Shown here: in pieces, positions 18,949-27,550 of the stretch
Layout of the letters: each line of letters begins with the position of its first letter
How positions within the stretch are numbered: the first letter of the stretch is position 1
Source of the DNA: Streptomyces xanthophaeus
GTDB taxonomy: Bacteria; Actinomycetota; Actinomycetes; Streptomycetales; Streptomycetaceae
NCBI RefSeq assembly: GCF_000725805.1
Contig: NZ_KL647137.1
Span: forward strand, 1 to 64,000
Length of the DNA stretch: 64,000 nucleotides
Reading direction: 5' to 3'
Position numbers and translations under genes: made by a program
The notes under the pieces: generated by a model
Told to the model about the DNA's origin: nothing
Seen by the model: the letters and a program-made list of their open reading frames with translations, nothing else
The model's database searches: none

Positions 18949-19770
18949 TCAGGCCTGCTGGAAGCCCGCGTCCTGGAGGATCTTCTGCGCCTCCGGGGTG
19001 CTCAGCCAGGCCACGAACGCGGCGGCGGCGTCGGCGTTCTTGGACTGCTTCAGCGTGGCGGCCGGGTAGGAGGCCACGGCGTTCTGCTCGTCCGGGATCT
19101 CGACGGGGACGACCTTGTCGCCGGACTTGGCGGAGTCGGTCTTGTAGACGAGACCGGCGTCGGCCTCGCCCAGCTCGACCTTGCTCAGCACGGCGCGGAC
19201 GTTGGGCTCCTGGGAGACGGGCTTCACGGTGACGCCTTGCTTGTCCAGGATCTCCTTGCTGTACCGGCCGACGGGGACCTCGGGCGCGGCGAGCACGACC
19301 TTGATCTTGGTGTCGGCGAGGTCCTTCAGCTCGTCGATCTTGAAGGGGTTGCCCTTGGCGGTTGCGATGACCAGCCGGTTCTTGGCGATGACCTCGGGGT
19401 CACCGGTCTCGGTCTTGAGGCCGTCCATCGTCTTGGTGTCGGCGGTGACCAGAGCGTCGGCCGGGGCGCCCTGCTTGACCTGTGCGGCGAGCTCCTGCGA
19501 ACCGGCGAAGGAGAAGGTGATCTTCGTGCCCGGGTGGGCCTTCTCGTACGCGGCCCCGGCGGTCTTGAAGACGTCGGTGAGGGAAGACGCGGCGAGGACG
19601 GTCAGGTTCGCGGCCTTGGCCTCGGCGGGGGCCGGGTTCGAGGCGCTCGCGGAGGCGTCCGCGGCGGGCTTCTCGTCGGCCTTGCCGCCGCACGCGGTCA
19701 GCGGCAGGAGCAGGGCCGTGGTCAGGGCGGCGGCAGCGGCGGTACGGCGGCGGTTCAGGATCGCGGACAT
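18949..19770 (-). CDS. modA: Molybdate-binding lipoprotein ModA
   Basis: 273 residues. Lipoprotein signal with lipobox LTAC (about residues 24-27), then a Lys/Ala/Asp-rich tether. The mature domain has the ModA hallmarks [37 protein letters not shown], the [11 protein letters not shown] loop and AGLVYKTDS. It binds molybdate outside the membrane and delivers it to ModBC. It is the first gene of the mod transport unit; the HTH-TOBE regulator gene lies upstream on the same strand, 131 bp away. Confidence 0.95.
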   Translation of the reverse strand: MSAILNRRRTAAAAALTTALLLPLTACGGKADEKPAADASASASNPAPAEAKAANLTVLAASSLTDVFKTAGAAYEKAHPGTKITFSFAGSQELAAQVKQGAPADALVTADTKTMDGLKTETGDPEVIAKNRLVIATAKGNPFKIDELKDLADTKIKVVLAAPEVPVGRYSKEILDKQGVTVKPVSQEPNVRAVLSKVELGEADAGLVYKTDSAKSGDKVVPVEIPDEQNAVASYPAATLKQSKNADAAAAFVAWLSTPEAQKILQDAGFQQA

Positions 19771-19901
19771 GAGCGGAGTGCTCCTCGGTCGGGTCGGCGG
19801 CCGGTCGGGTGCCGGTTCCGCGTGGTGGTGACCCGCGCCGGTGACGGGCGGAGCGGGTGGGGACGTTCGGTGGTGCTGAGCGGGTGGCGCGGGGACCGGC
19901 C

Positions 19902-20297
19902 TCAGGCGCGGTCGATGTGCACGCTGGTGGACTTCACGCGGGCGACGGCCTGCATGCCGACCTCCAGCCCGAGCTCCTCGACGGCCTCACGGGTGAGCAG
20001 GGAGACCAGCCGGTGGGGACCCGCCTGGATCTCGACCTGAGCGGCCACGTCGCCGAGCGTGACGGCCGTGACGATGCCGGGGAAGGCGTTGCGCGCCGAG
20101 GTGTACGGTTCGCCGTCCTCGCTGTGGGCGCCCTGGCCCACCTCGATGGAGAACGCGGCCAGATCGCGGCCGTTGATCAGGCGACGGCCGGCCTCGTCGC
20201 GATGGGTCACGACCCGGCCGGCGTCGGCCCAGCGGCGCGCGGTGTCCGGGCTGACGCCCAGCAGGCGGGCCGCCTGTCCGATGGTGTAGGACTGCAT
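19902..20297 (-). CDS. HTH-TOBE molybdate-responsive regulator
   Basis: 131 residues. An N-terminal MerR/excisionase-like helix-turn-helix ([20 protein letters not shown], 4-23) is joined to a single TOBE/Mop domain (about 67-128, [20 protein letters not shown] through [12 protein letters not shown]). TOBE domains bind molybdate, so this is a short alternative to ModE that probably senses molybdate and controls modA-modBC next door. The ATG at 20297 is preceded at 7 nt by TACCTT, with TTGCAA 18 bp further up, so the mRNA is likely leaderless. A longer in-frame extension upstream lacks support. Confidence 0.87.
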   Translation of the reverse strand: MQSYTIGQAARLLGVSPDTARRWADAGRVVTHRDEAGRRLINGRDLAAFSIEVGQGAHSEDGEPYTSARNAFPGIVTAVTLGDVAAQVEIQAGPHRLVSLLTREAVEELGLEVGMQAVARVKSTSVHIDRA

Positions 20298-20304
20298 GTG
20301 CCAC

Positions 20305-20334
20305 AAGGTAGGGGTAGGTATCCCGCATTTGCAA
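20305..20334 (-). promoter_or_regulatory. Promoter of the molybdate regulator
   Basis: On the minus strand TTGCAA (20329-20334), an 18-bp spacer and TACCTT (20305-20310) end 7 nt before the ATG. Good fit to a housekeeping promoter giving a leaderless transcript. Confidence 0.6.
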
Positions 20335-20431
20335 TTCTCTTGGGATGATCTGCATGGCAGGTGCGAACCGTGTTGTCGCATCCGCCAAAAGTCGTTCCGC
20401 TCCTGCCTGTCCCCCTCGCTAGAGTCAGGGC

Positions 20432-20836
20432 ATGGCTGATGAGGTATCGGGAACGGGTGCGGCGACGGACGGCGGTACGGTCCGGGTGGACGCGTGGCTC
20501 TGGTCCGTGCGCCTGACGAAGACCCGTTCGACCGCGGCGACCGCCTGCCGGGCGGGCCATGTGAAGGTCAACGGTGAACGCGCCAAACCGGCGCAGGCCG
20601 TGCGCGCGGGCGACGAGGTGAGGCTCTTCCATGCGGGGCGCGAGCGGATCGTGGTGGTCCGGCGGCCCGTGTCCAAGCGCGTGGGCGCCCCGGTCGCCGC
20701 GGAGTGCCTGATCGACAAGAGCCCGCCGCCCCCGACCCCGGTCGAGGCCGCCGTGGTCGGCATCCGCGACCGCGGTGCGGGCCGCCCGACCAAGCGCGAA
20801 CGCCGGGAGATCCAGAACCTCCGCGGCGGCCGCTGA
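20432..20836 (+). CDS. S4-domain RNA-binding protein, Hsp15-like
   Basis: 134 residues. Residues about 17-80 form an S4 domain (VRVDAWLWSVRLTKTRSTAA, GHVKVNGERAKPAQAVRAGD, VRLF), followed by a basic tail with GRPTKRERREIQNLRGGR. Hsp15/HslR proteins bind nascent-chain-blocked 50S subunits and help recycle them. TAGAGT at 20420-20425 ends 6 nt before the ATG, so the message is probably leaderless. It is a single gene, divergent from the mod regulator. Confidence 0.9.
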   Translation: MADEVSGTGAATDGGTVRVDAWLWSVRLTKTRSTAATACRAGHVKVNGERAKPAQAVRAGDEVRLFHAGRERIVVVRRPVSKRVGAPVAAECLIDKSPPPPTPVEAAVVGIRDRGAGRPTKRERREIQNLRGGR

Positions 20837-20858
20837 TCCCGCCGTTGCGCAATGCGGT

Positions 20859-20879
20859 GGCCGCCGGCCGAGGGCGGCC
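20859..20879 (+). terminator. Terminator after the S4 gene
   Basis: GGCCGCC (20859-20865) and GGCGGCC (20873-20879) form a 7-bp stem with a 7-nt loop. It abuts the -10 hexamer (20881-20886) of the next gene. Confidence 0.5.
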
Positions 20880-20892
20880 GTAGCATCCGCCC

Positions 20893-21555
20893 GTGAAATC
20901 GAACGATACGGACAACGGGTGCACGGTCGCGGTCGCCGACGTGGTCACCGAAGCGGACACGGGCCCGGACACGGACACGGACCCGGACTCTGCGACGGTC
21001 AGGGTGCCGTGCTGGCGTGGCAGGACGGTGACCTTCGCGGCGCTCGATGCCGACAGCGACGCCGAGTTGATGCACGGCTGGCGGTCCGACCCGGTCGCCG
21101 CGCACGAGATCGGCTTCTGGCCGCGTTCGCTCCCCGCGCTGCGGGAGCGGCTGGAGCGGGACCGGGACGACCACGACCGGGACGACTTCCTGGTCCTGCT
21201 GCCCGACGGCACGCCGATCGGCCATATCGCGCTCACGGACCAGGACATGGTCGACGGGACCGCCGAAGTCCAGCTGATGATGGACCCGCAGTACCGGGGG
21301 CAGAGCCACGGCACCGACGCGGTCGACGCGTTGACCGACCTCGCCTTCGGTGAACTGCCCATGCAGCGCCTCCAGGCGGTCACCCACACCACCAACGTCC
21401 CCGCGCTCGCCGTCCTCGCCAGGGCGGGCTTCGTCCGGGAAGGGACGCGGCGTTCCGCCTGTCTGCACCGCGGACGGCGCCACGACGTGGCCGTCCTGTC
21501 CTTGCTCCGCCGTGAGTGGGAGGTCCTCGCGCGCCCGAGGTCCTGGGACGCGTGA
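20893..21555 (+). CDS. GNAT-family N-acetyltransferase
   Basis: 220 residues from GTG 20893; TAGCAT at 20881-20886 is 6 nt upstream, suggesting a leaderless mRNA. The first 40 residues are a Asp/Thr-rich extension. The GNAT fold follows: VTFAALDADSDAEL, IGHIALTDQDMVDGTAEVQL, the acetyl-CoA loop PQYRGQSHGTDAV, and NVPALAVLARAGFVREGTRR. It resembles the RimJ/RimL type that acetylates N-termini or small amines. The substrate is not visible. It is convergent with the MFS gene, 13 bp apart. Confidence 0.88.
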   Translation: MKSNDTDNGCTVAVADVVTEADTGPDTDTDPDSATVRVPCWRGRTVTFAALDADSDAELMHGWRSDPVAAHEIGFWPRSLPALRERLERDRDDHDRDDFLVLLPDGTPIGHIALTDQDMVDGTAEVQLMMDPQYRGQSHGTDAVDALTDLAFGELPMQRLQAVTHTTNVPALAVLARAGFVREGTRRSACLHRGRRHDVAVLSLLRREWEVLARPRSWDA

Positions 21556-21568
21556 CCGGGCGTGGCCC

Positions 21569-22972
21569 TCACCTCGGCCAGTGCCGGTGGTGCCGGTCGA
21601 TGACGTAGTGGTGGCCGTGCCGCCAGCCGGCCGCCGCCGCGCGGGCGTCCACGAGGTGGGGGTGCCCCTGCGGCAGGTCCGGGTGGACGTGTTCCAGGTG
21701 GGACGGGTCCCGGGCGGGCCAGAGCGCGGCGGCGGCCGTGGCGGCGGCCAGGGCGATGACGCCGAGGACGGCGGCGGTCACCGGCAGGCCCGCGCCCGAG
21801 GCCAGCCACCCGGCCAGGGGGTACGTCAGCAGCCAGCAGCAGTGGGAGAGGGAGAACCGGGCGGCGAACGCCGCGGGCAGGTCCGCGTCGCCGGACGAGC
21901 GCCGCACCACGCTGCCGCCGGGGGTCAGCACGGCGGAGCAGGCGGCGCCGATCGCTGCCCAGGCGGCCAGCGCCGCGGGCCAGGACCAGGGCCGGGATCC
22001 GGGGGCGGCAGCGGTGAGCGCGGCGACGCAGGCCAGGACGAGCGGCAGGGCGAAGGCGGCGGGCAGCATCACCGCGCGCTCGGAGAACCGGCCCAGCAGG
22101 CGCGGCAGGCACAGGGCGGTCAGCACGGACCCCGCGCCGTACGCGCCCAGCGCGAGGGAGACGGCGCCGGCGGACCGCCCGTAGTGCTCGCGGACCAGGA
22201 CGACCGTGGTGACGAGGACGAGCGCACCGGCGGCGGCGACCGCGAGGTCGAGCGCGAGGAGGGCCCGTAGCCGCGGGGTGGCCAGGAACAGCCGGGCGCC
22301 CGCGGCGGCCCCGGTGCGCAAGCGGTCGGTGTGCGCGGGCGGGGCGGGCCGGGGGAGGGCGGCCGACAGGACGAGCACCGCGGAGGCCGCGAAGCCCACG
22401 GTCGTACCGGCGAACAGCCACCGGTAGGAGACCAGGGCCAGCAGGGCCGCGGCGAGGGCCGGGCTGAACAGGCTCTCCAGGTCGTAGGCGAGGCGGCTCA
22501 GCGACAGGGCCCGCGTGTAGTCGCGTTCGTCGGGCAGGATCTCGGGGACGGTCGCCTGGAAGGCCGGTGTGAAGGCGGCCGACGCCGCCTGGAGCAGGAA
22601 GATCAGGACGTAGACCTGCCCCACCCGGTCGACGAACGGCAGGGCCAGCGCGACCGCCGCACGGACGAGGTCCGCGGTCACCAGCAGGGCGCGGCGGGGC
22701 ACCCGGTCCGCCACGGCGGCGATCACCGGGGCGAGCGCGACGTAAGCGGTCATCTTGATCGCCAGCGCGGTACCGAGGACCGCGGCGGCACCGGAGCCCG
22801 CGAGGTCGTGGGCGAGCAGGCTCAGGGCGACCGTGGCCAGTCCGGTGCCCACCAGGGCGACGACCTGGGCCGTGAACAGCCTGCGGTAGGCGGTGTTGCG
22901 CAGCACGGACAGCATGGACCCGGCCCCGTCCTGGTCGGGGGAGTGCGGGGACCGCTCCATCGTACTCAACAT
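21569..22972 (-). CDS. MFS exporter with His-rich C-terminus, probable metal efflux (NreB-like)
   Basis: 467 residues, about 12 membrane helices, MFS motif A-like loop ADRVPRRALL near residue 90. The last 45 residues are cytoplasmic and His-rich (HLEHVHPDLPQGHPHLV, then HGHHYVIDRHHRHWPR), a tail seen in NreB-type nickel exporters and other metal carriers. The gene directly follows an ArsR/SmtB regulator (39-nt gap, same strand), so metal-induced efflux of Ni, Co or Zn is the best inference. The start is MLST at 22972; MERS four codons in is an alternative. Confidence 0.85.
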   Translation of the reverse strand: MLSTMERSPHSPDQDGAGSMLSVLRNTAYRRLFTAQVVALVGTGLATVALSLLAHDLAGSGAAAVLGTALAIKMTAYVALAPVIAAVADRVPRRALLVTADLVRAAVALALPFVDRVGQVYVLIFLLQAASAAFTPAFQATVPEILPDERDYTRALSLSRLAYDLESLFSPALAAALLALVSYRWLFAGTTVGFAASAVLVLSAALPRPAPPAHTDRLRTGAAAGARLFLATPRLRALLALDLAVAAAGALVLVTTVVLVREHYGRSAGAVSLALGAYGAGSVLTALCLPRLLGRFSERAVMLPAAFALPLVLACVAALTAAAPGSRPWSWPAALAAWAAIGAACSAVLTPGGSVVRRSSGDADLPAAFAARFSLSHCCWLLTYPLAGWLASGAGLPVTAAVLGVIALAAATAAAALWPARDPSHLEHVHPDLPQGHPHLVDARAAAAGWRHGHHYVIDRHHRHWPR

Positions 22973-23011
22973 GTGCGTACCTGAGCACGCTTTTGCGCAG
23001 CCCCCGCCGGC

Positions 23012-23362
23012 TCAGTCGTGGGGCGGGAGCGAGCCGAGCTGGTGGTCCGCGACGTTCAGCGCCTCGTCCACCAGCCGCCTCAGGTGTCCATGGCCCAGGG
23101 AGTAGACGACGCGGCGCCCGTCCTTGCGGGTGGTGACCAGCCCCGCCAGCCGGAGCTTCGCAAGGTGCTGGCTGACGGAAGGGCGGGCCGCGCCGCAGGC
23201 CTCGGTGAGCGTGGTGACATCGGCCTCGCCGCGCCCGAGCCGCTCCATCAGCGCCAGGCGCGTCCGGTCCGCCAGCAGGGCCAGCACCGAAGCGGCGGCC
23301 TCCAGCCGGTCGCCCCGCTCCTGCACATCCTGTGCACCTGCCCGGTGCGCGCCCGATCCCAT
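23012..23362 (-). CDS. ArsR/SmtB-family metal-sensing repressor
   Basis: 116 residues. Winged HTH with LLADRTRLALMERLGRGEAD, VTTLTEACGAARPSVSQHLAKLR and the wing RKDGRRVVYSL. The C-terminal helix carries HGHLRRLVDEALNVADHQL, with His/Asp spacing like the alpha-5 metal site of SmtB/CzrA/NmtR; the alpha-3 ELCVC arsenic site is absent. This points to Zn, Ni or Co rather than arsenite. TAGGCT (23370-23375) is 7 nt before the ATG, suggesting a leaderless mRNA. It is co-transcribed with the His-tailed MFS gene, which it presumably represses when metal-free. Confidence 0.9.
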   Translation of the reverse strand: MGSGAHRAGAQDVQERGDRLEAAASVLALLADRTRLALMERLGRGEADVTTLTEACGAARPSVSQHLAKLRLAGLVTTRKDGRRVVYSLGHGHLRRLVDEALNVADHQLGSLPPHD

Positions 23363-23384
23363 GGGGCACAGCCTAGGTCCACAG

Positions 23385-23408
23385 GTGCATCCGTGCGTTC
23401 CCTTGCAC
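23385..23408. promoter_or_regulatory. Inverted repeat GTGCA-N14-TGCAC upstream of arsR
   Basis: The arms 23385-23389 and 23404-23408 flank the -35 region of the arsR promoter, in the 131-bp gap shared with the divergent ATP-grasp gene. Candidate operator; position is the only evidence. Confidence 0.35.
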
Positions 23409-23493
23409 GGGACCCCTCGCGGATGCCCCGGCCGCTCGCCCCGGCCGCCCCGCCGTCTACCGTGGGCCCCCGGACGCAGGGAGGGAGAAGCGC

Positions 23494-24381
23494 ATGGGCG
23501 CTGTCAGGATCGCGGTCGTGACGAGCAAGGCCGGTCTCGACCGGGACGCCGACCTCCCGCTCGTCGTGGACGCACTGCGCGCCGACGGGTGGGAGACCCG
23601 CGCCGTGGCATGGGACGCCGAGCCCGAGCCGTGGGACGGCTTCGGTCTCGCGGTCATCAGGTCGACCTGGGACTACGCGGAACGCCTCGACGACTTCCTG
23701 GCCTGGGCCTCTGCGGCGGCCCGCGCCACCCGGCTGCTCAACCCCGAGCCCGTGGTGCGCTGGAACAGCGACAAGCGCTACCTGCTCGACCTGGCGGAGC
23801 GTCATGTCTGCGTGGTGCCCACGCAGTTCATCGTCCCGGGCGGGAACTACCGCGAGGCGGACTTCGATCTGCCCGAAGGCGTGGTGGTCAAACCGGCGGT
23901 TTCCGCGGGTTCCCTGGACACCGCGCGCTACGAGCCGGGCCACCACGCGGACGCGGTGCGCCACGCCCGGATGCTGCTGGACCAGGGCCGCACGGTGATG
24001 GTCCAGCCGTACCAGCGGCTCGTCGAAGAGGGGGAGCGCGCCCTGGTCTTCTTCGCCGGAGTGTTCAGCCACGCGATCCGGAAGGGGCCCGTGCTGACCG
24101 AGCCCGGCGTCATCGACAACCTCCGCGCGCCGCACCCCGGGGTCGTCCCGTACGCCCCGACCGCCGCGGAACTCCGTACCGCCCAGGACGCCCTCGCAGC
24201 GGTCCCGGCCGCGCAGGCCCCGCTGTTCGCCCGGGTCGACCTGACGCTCGCCGAGAGCAGGGAACCGGTGGTCATGGAGCTGGAGCTCATCGAGCCGAAC
24301 CTGTTCCTGGACGGCAACCCGCAGGCGCTGGCGCGCTTCGTCGGGGCCGTGGCCGCGCAGGCCCGCGCCGTCACCCCCTGA
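23494..24381 (+). CDS. ATP-grasp family ligase
   Basis: 295 residues with GGGAGGGAG upstream of ATG 23494. N-terminal pre-ATP-grasp fold (VRIAVVTSKAGLDRDADLPL), WDGFGLAVIRSTWDY, then the grasp domain with VVVKPAVSAGSLDT (nucleotide-binding Lys and loop), MVQPYQRLVEEGERALVFF and the Mg-binding ELELIEPNLFLDGNP. It resembles RimK/DcsG-like ligases that join a carboxylate to an amine, or phosphorylate and cyclise, using ATP. It stands alone and divergent from arsR, so there is no pathway context. The substrate is unknown. Confidence 0.87.
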   Translation: MGAVRIAVVTSKAGLDRDADLPLVVDALRADGWETRAVAWDAEPEPWDGFGLAVIRSTWDYAERLDDFLAWASAAARATRLLNPEPVVRWNSDKRYLLDLAERHVCVVPTQFIVPGGNYREADFDLPEGVVVKPAVSAGSLDTARYEPGHHADAVRHARMLLDQGRTVMVQPYQRLVEEGERALVFFAGVFSHAIRKGPVLTEPGVIDNLRAPHPGVVPYAPTAAELRTAQDALAAVPAAQAPLFARVDLTLAESREPVVMELELIEPNLFLDGNPQALARFVGAVAAQARAVTP

Positions 24382-24498
24382 CGCAGGTCCCGGGCCGGGC
24401 GGCTCCTTCGCCGCGCGGCGGGGGAATCCGCGTGCTTAGTCTGTTCGTGTCGTCCCGTCCTCGCCTTGATCCTCGTACGACAGGTCAGGAGGCGTGCT

Positions 24499-25767
24499 GT
24501 GAGGAATGCGCACATCCAGGTGCCCGGCCGCTGGCGCAGGGCCTGCGCCGCGGCCGTCGCCGCCGGCCTGCTGGCCGCGCCCGCCCTTGCGGCGTCCGCT
24601 TCCGCCGCGCCGGTGGCCACGGCCGCCGTCCCGGCCGCCGCCCCCTCCCCGGACGGCGAGGGGGAGTTCGCCGAGCTGACCCCGGCCGTCGCGGCGCGGC
24701 TGGACGCCGCCGTCCAGAAGACCCTGCGCGAGGCCCGGGTGCCGGGCGTGGTCGTGGGCCTGTGGGCGCCCGGCAAGGGCAGCTACGTCAGGACCTTCGG
24801 CGTCGCCGACAAGATCACGCGCGCTCCGATGCAGACCGATTTCCACACGAGGATCGGCAGCGAGACCAAGACGTTCACGGTCACGGCCCTCCTGCGGCTG
24901 GTCGACCAGGGCAAGGTCGCCCTCGACGACCCCATCGGCAAGTACATCAGCGGCGTCCCCAACGGGGAGCGCATCACCCTGCGTCAGCTCGCCGGGATGC
25001 GGAGCGGGCTGTTCAACTACAGCGAGGACCCGGAGTTCGGCAAGTTGCTCTTCGCCGACCCCGACCGGCGGTTCACGCCCCAGCAGTTGCTCGACTTCTC
25101 CTTCAAGCACCCGGTGCAGTTCGCGCCGGGGGCGGAGTTCGAGTACTCCAACACCAACCTGATCCTGCTCGGCCTCCTGCTGGAGAAGGTCACCGGCCGG
25201 CCGGTCCAGGACGTCATCCGGGAGCAGGTGCTGGAGCCGGCCGGGCTGCGGCGGACGCTCTTCCCCACCGACGCGTACTTCCCCGACCCGCACGCGCAGG
25301 GCTACACGCAGCAGACGGCCTCCGGCAAGATCGAGGACGCCACCGACTGGGACCCGTCCTGGGCCTGGGCCGCGGGTGCGATGATCTCCGACCTCCAGGA
25401 CCTGCGCAGCTGGGCGCGGACCCTCGCGACCGGCAAGCTGCTGACGCCCGCGACCCAGGCGCAGCGGCTGAAGACCACCTCGGTCGGCATCCCGGGTGCG
25501 GGGTACGGGCTGGGCATCTTCGACGTCCAGGGCTGGATCGGCCACAACGGCTCGCTGCCCGGGTACGAATCCCTGACCGTCTACCTGCCCGAGGCCCAGG
25601 CGACCATGGTCGTCCTGCTGAACACCGACGTGACGCACGAAGGCCAGGAGCCCAGCACCCTCTTCGGCGAGGCGATCACCAGCATCGTGACCCCCGACCA
25701 CGTCTATCCCGGCCACAAGCCGGTCCAGCCGAAGGCCGAGCAGGGGCAGCCGACGACGACGCGCTGA
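24499..25767 (+). CDS. Secreted serine hydrolase, DD-carboxypeptidase/class C beta-lactamase fold
   Basis: 422 residues; GTG 24499 follows GGAGG by 6 nt. Long Ala-rich Sec signal (about 1-42). Active-site motifs of the Streptomyces R61 type: SETK (nucleophile Ser and Lys, near 121-124), YSNTN (near 216) and HNGSLPGY (near 350), plus the LRQLAGMRSGLFNY and GLLLEKVTGRPVQD flanks. R61-like enzymes trim D-Ala from peptidoglycan stems outside the membrane; esterase or beta-lactamase side activity is possible. It is a single gene with a Thr/Gln-rich tail. A TAGTCT near 24436 may be its -10. Confidence 0.92.
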   Translation: MRNAHIQVPGRWRRACAAAVAAGLLAAPALAASASAAPVATAAVPAAAPSPDGEGEFAELTPAVAARLDAAVQKTLREARVPGVVVGLWAPGKGSYVRTFGVADKITRAPMQTDFHTRIGSETKTFTVTALLRLVDQGKVALDDPIGKYISGVPNGERITLRQLAGMRSGLFNYSEDPEFGKLLFADPDRRFTPQQLLDFSFKHPVQFAPGAEFEYSNTNLILLGLLLEKVTGRPVQDVIREQVLEPAGLRRTLFPTDAYFPDPHAQGYTQQTASGKIEDATDWDPSWAWAAGAMISDLQDLRSWARTLATGKLLTPATQAQRLKTTSVGIPGAGYGLGIFDVQGWIGHNGSLPGYESLTVYLPEAQATMVVLLNTDVTHEGQEPSTLFGEAITSIVTPDHVYPGHKPVQPKAEQGQPTTTR

Positions 25768-25843
25768 CCGGTCCTGCCTCGGCCCGGCCCGTCACAGCGC
25801 TCGGATTCGCGCAGATGTTCGAGTCCGGGGTTACGCTGGATCC

Positions 25844-26479
25844 ATGCACGCGCTCCACGGCCTCCAGGCCTCCCTCTTCGACCAGGGCGACGAGATCCGG
25901 CCCGGCCCGCTCGCCGGCCTGCGGCGCACCGAGCTCGGGGACGGGGCCTGGGTGGACCGGCTGCCCGGCTGGCTCCTCGGCGCCGACGCGCTGTTCGAAC
26001 GGCTCGCCGCCGACGTCCCCTGGCGCGCCGAACGCAGGCAGATGTACGAGCGCGAGGTGGACGTCCCGCGCCTGCTCGCCTTCTACGGCGAGGGCGAGGA
26101 GCTCCCGCACCCCTCCCTCGTCGAGGCGCGCGAGGCACTGAGCCGCCACTACGCCGCCGAACTCGGCGAACCCTTCGTCACCGCCGGTCTCTGCCTCTAC
26201 CGCGACGGCCGCGACAGCGTGGCCTGGCACGGGGACCGCACCGGCCGGTCCTCCACCGAGGACACCATGGTCGCGATCCTCTCGGTCGGCGACCCGCGCG
26301 ACCTCGCCTTCCGCCCCCGCGCGGGCGGCCCCACCCTGCTGCGCCTGCCCCTGGGGCACGGGGACCTCGTCGTCATGGGCGGCTCCTGCCAGCGGACCAT
26401 GGAGCACGCCGTACCGAAGTCGGCGCGGGCGGCCGGCCCGCGGATCAGCGTGCAGTTCCGTCCGCGCGGAGTGCTCTGA
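25844..26479 (+). CDS. AlkB-like Fe(II)/2-oxoglutarate dioxygenase
   Basis: 211 residues. The AlkB pattern is complete: WHGD (HxD, near 128-130), the distal His in MEHAVPK, and RISVQFRPR (Arg residues for 2-oxoglutarate). The N-terminal half has the nucleotide-recognition region (YEREVDVPRLLAFYG). It would repair alkylated DNA or RNA bases by oxidative demethylation. TACGCT at 25832-25837 is 6 nt before the ATG, suggesting a leaderless mRNA. No ada-type regulator is nearby. Confidence 0.92.
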   Translation: MHALHGLQASLFDQGDEIRPGPLAGLRRTELGDGAWVDRLPGWLLGADALFERLAADVPWRAERRQMYEREVDVPRLLAFYGEGEELPHPSLVEAREALSRHYAAELGEPFVTAGLCLYRDGRDSVAWHGDRTGRSSTEDTMVAILSVGDPRDLAFRPRAGGPTLLRLPLGHGDLVVMGGSCQRTMEHAVPKSARAAGPRISVQFRPRGVL

Positions 26480-26526
26480 GGCGTCCGAGGTTGCGGCCCC
26501 GGCGGGGCGCGTCCAGGCTGGAGCGC

Positions 26527-26694
26527 ATGGACCTGGGTGCCTTCTCCGTGAGCCTGGCCGTGCGCGACATCAAGGCCTCGCGGGCCTTCTACGAGAAGCT
26601 CGGATTCACCCCGCTCGGCGCGGGCTCGGGCCCCGGGAGCTTCCTCGTGCTCGACCCCGACGGGAACCCGGTCCTCGTCGACCAGCACCGTTGA
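26527..26694 (+). pseudogene. Internally deleted VOC (glyoxalase-fold) gene
   Basis: 55 residues from ATG 26527. It starts like a VOC protein (LGAFSVSLAVRDIKASRAFY, EKLGF) and, after a GAGSGPGS joint, ends with the family's usual last strand (SFLVLDPDGNPVLVDQHR). Complete members run about 120-130 residues, so roughly 70 central residues including most metal ligands appear to be missing without loss of frame. Either this is a decaying gene or a mini-protein that dimerises. It ends 21 bp from the convergent DUF1232 gene. A functional glyoxalase is unlikely. Confidence 0.6.
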
Positions 26695-26715
26695 CCTGCC
26701 GGGGCGGTACGGCCC

Positions 26716-27009
26716 CTACAGGGCGCCCGGCTCCTTCGAGGGCCGGACCGCCGCAGCGGCCGCGTGCAGCGACTTCAGCGCCAGCAGCAGCACGCCGATG
26801 TCGTCCAGGTACACCGGGTCCGGGATCAGGTCCACCGGCGAGACCGTGTAGATCACCGCGGCCCAGAAGAGCGCCTTGTCCCGCAGCGGGATGCCCGAGT
26901 CGAGCAGCAGCCGCCGCGCCTTGAAGACCCGTACGAGCAGCACGGCGGCGGCGACCGCCAGGGCGGCCGCCGCGAGCACGGCCAGCGTGAGCCAGACCTT
27001 TCCGTCCAT
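26716..27009 (-). CDS. DUF1232 (YkvA-like) membrane protein
   Basis: 97 residues. One N-terminal membrane helix (about 5-28, LTLAVLAAAALAVAAAVLLV), a basic stretch (FKARRLLLDSG), then the DUF1232 core with YTVSPVDLIPDPVYLDDIG and a final amphipathic helix. The SPxDLIPD signature defines the family, which is widespread and of unknown function. It is a single gene between a VOC remnant and a marR gene. Confidence 0.88.
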   Translation of the reverse strand: MDGKVWLTLAVLAAAALAVAAAVLLVRVFKARRLLLDSGIPLRDKALFWAAVIYTVSPVDLIPDPVYLDDIGVLLLALKSLHAAAAAVRPSKEPGAL

Positions 27010-27067
27010 GGCGGCCGTATACCCCGATTCCAGTCTCCGGTACCGCCGGCGCGGCGGTCGTGCGCTT

Positions 27068-27532
27068 TCAGTGTCCCTGTTCGCGCAGGCGGCGGCTGAC
27101 CTCGCCCAGCCCGGCCGCGATCGCGTCGAGCTGCTCGGGGGTCAGGACGTCCACCAGGACCTCCCGGACCGTCGCCACGTGCCCGGGCGCGGCCTCGGCC
27201 AGCCGGGCGCTGCCCGCGTCGGTGAGGACGGCGAAGACCCCGCGCACGTCGGAGGGGCAGCTGCGGCGGCGGACCAGCCCGGCCTTCTCCATCTGCGTGA
27301 CCTGGTAGGTCAGCCCGCTCTTGGAGTTGATCAGCCCGTTGGCGAGTTCGGTCATGCGCAGTTCGCGCCCCGGGGCCGCGGCCAGGCGCACGAGGATCTC
27401 GTACTGCGGGTGCGAGAGGCCGGAGTCGTCCTTGAGCTGCTGGTCGAGGCGGCGGTTCACAAGCGCCGACGCGGCCAGGAAGCCGCTCCAGGCCCGCATC
27501 TCGCGGTCGTCCAGCCATCTCGTCTCAGCCAT
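27068..27532 (-). CDS. MarR-family repressor
   Basis: 154 residues. Typical MarR fold: N-terminal helices (FLAASALVNRRLDQQL), winged HTH with RMTELANGLINSKSGLTYQV and VRRRSCPSDVRGVFAVLT wing, then C-terminal dimerisation helices. One cysteine in the wing (RRSC) could be redox-sensitive. It is divergent from doxX. TAGGCT (27539-27544) is 6 nt upstream of the ATG (leaderless), and the operator TTCCAATTTGAA lies between this -10 and its likely -35, so autorepression is probable. Confidence 0.92.
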   Translation of the reverse strand: MAETRWLDDREMRAWSGFLAASALVNRRLDQQLKDDSGLSHPQYEILVRLAAAPGRELRMTELANGLINSKSGLTYQVTQMEKAGLVRRRSCPSDVRGVFAVLTDAGSARLAEAAPGHVATVREVLVDVLTPEQLDAIAAGLGEVSRRLREQGH

Positions 27533-27550
27533 GGCCCCAGCCTACACGGG

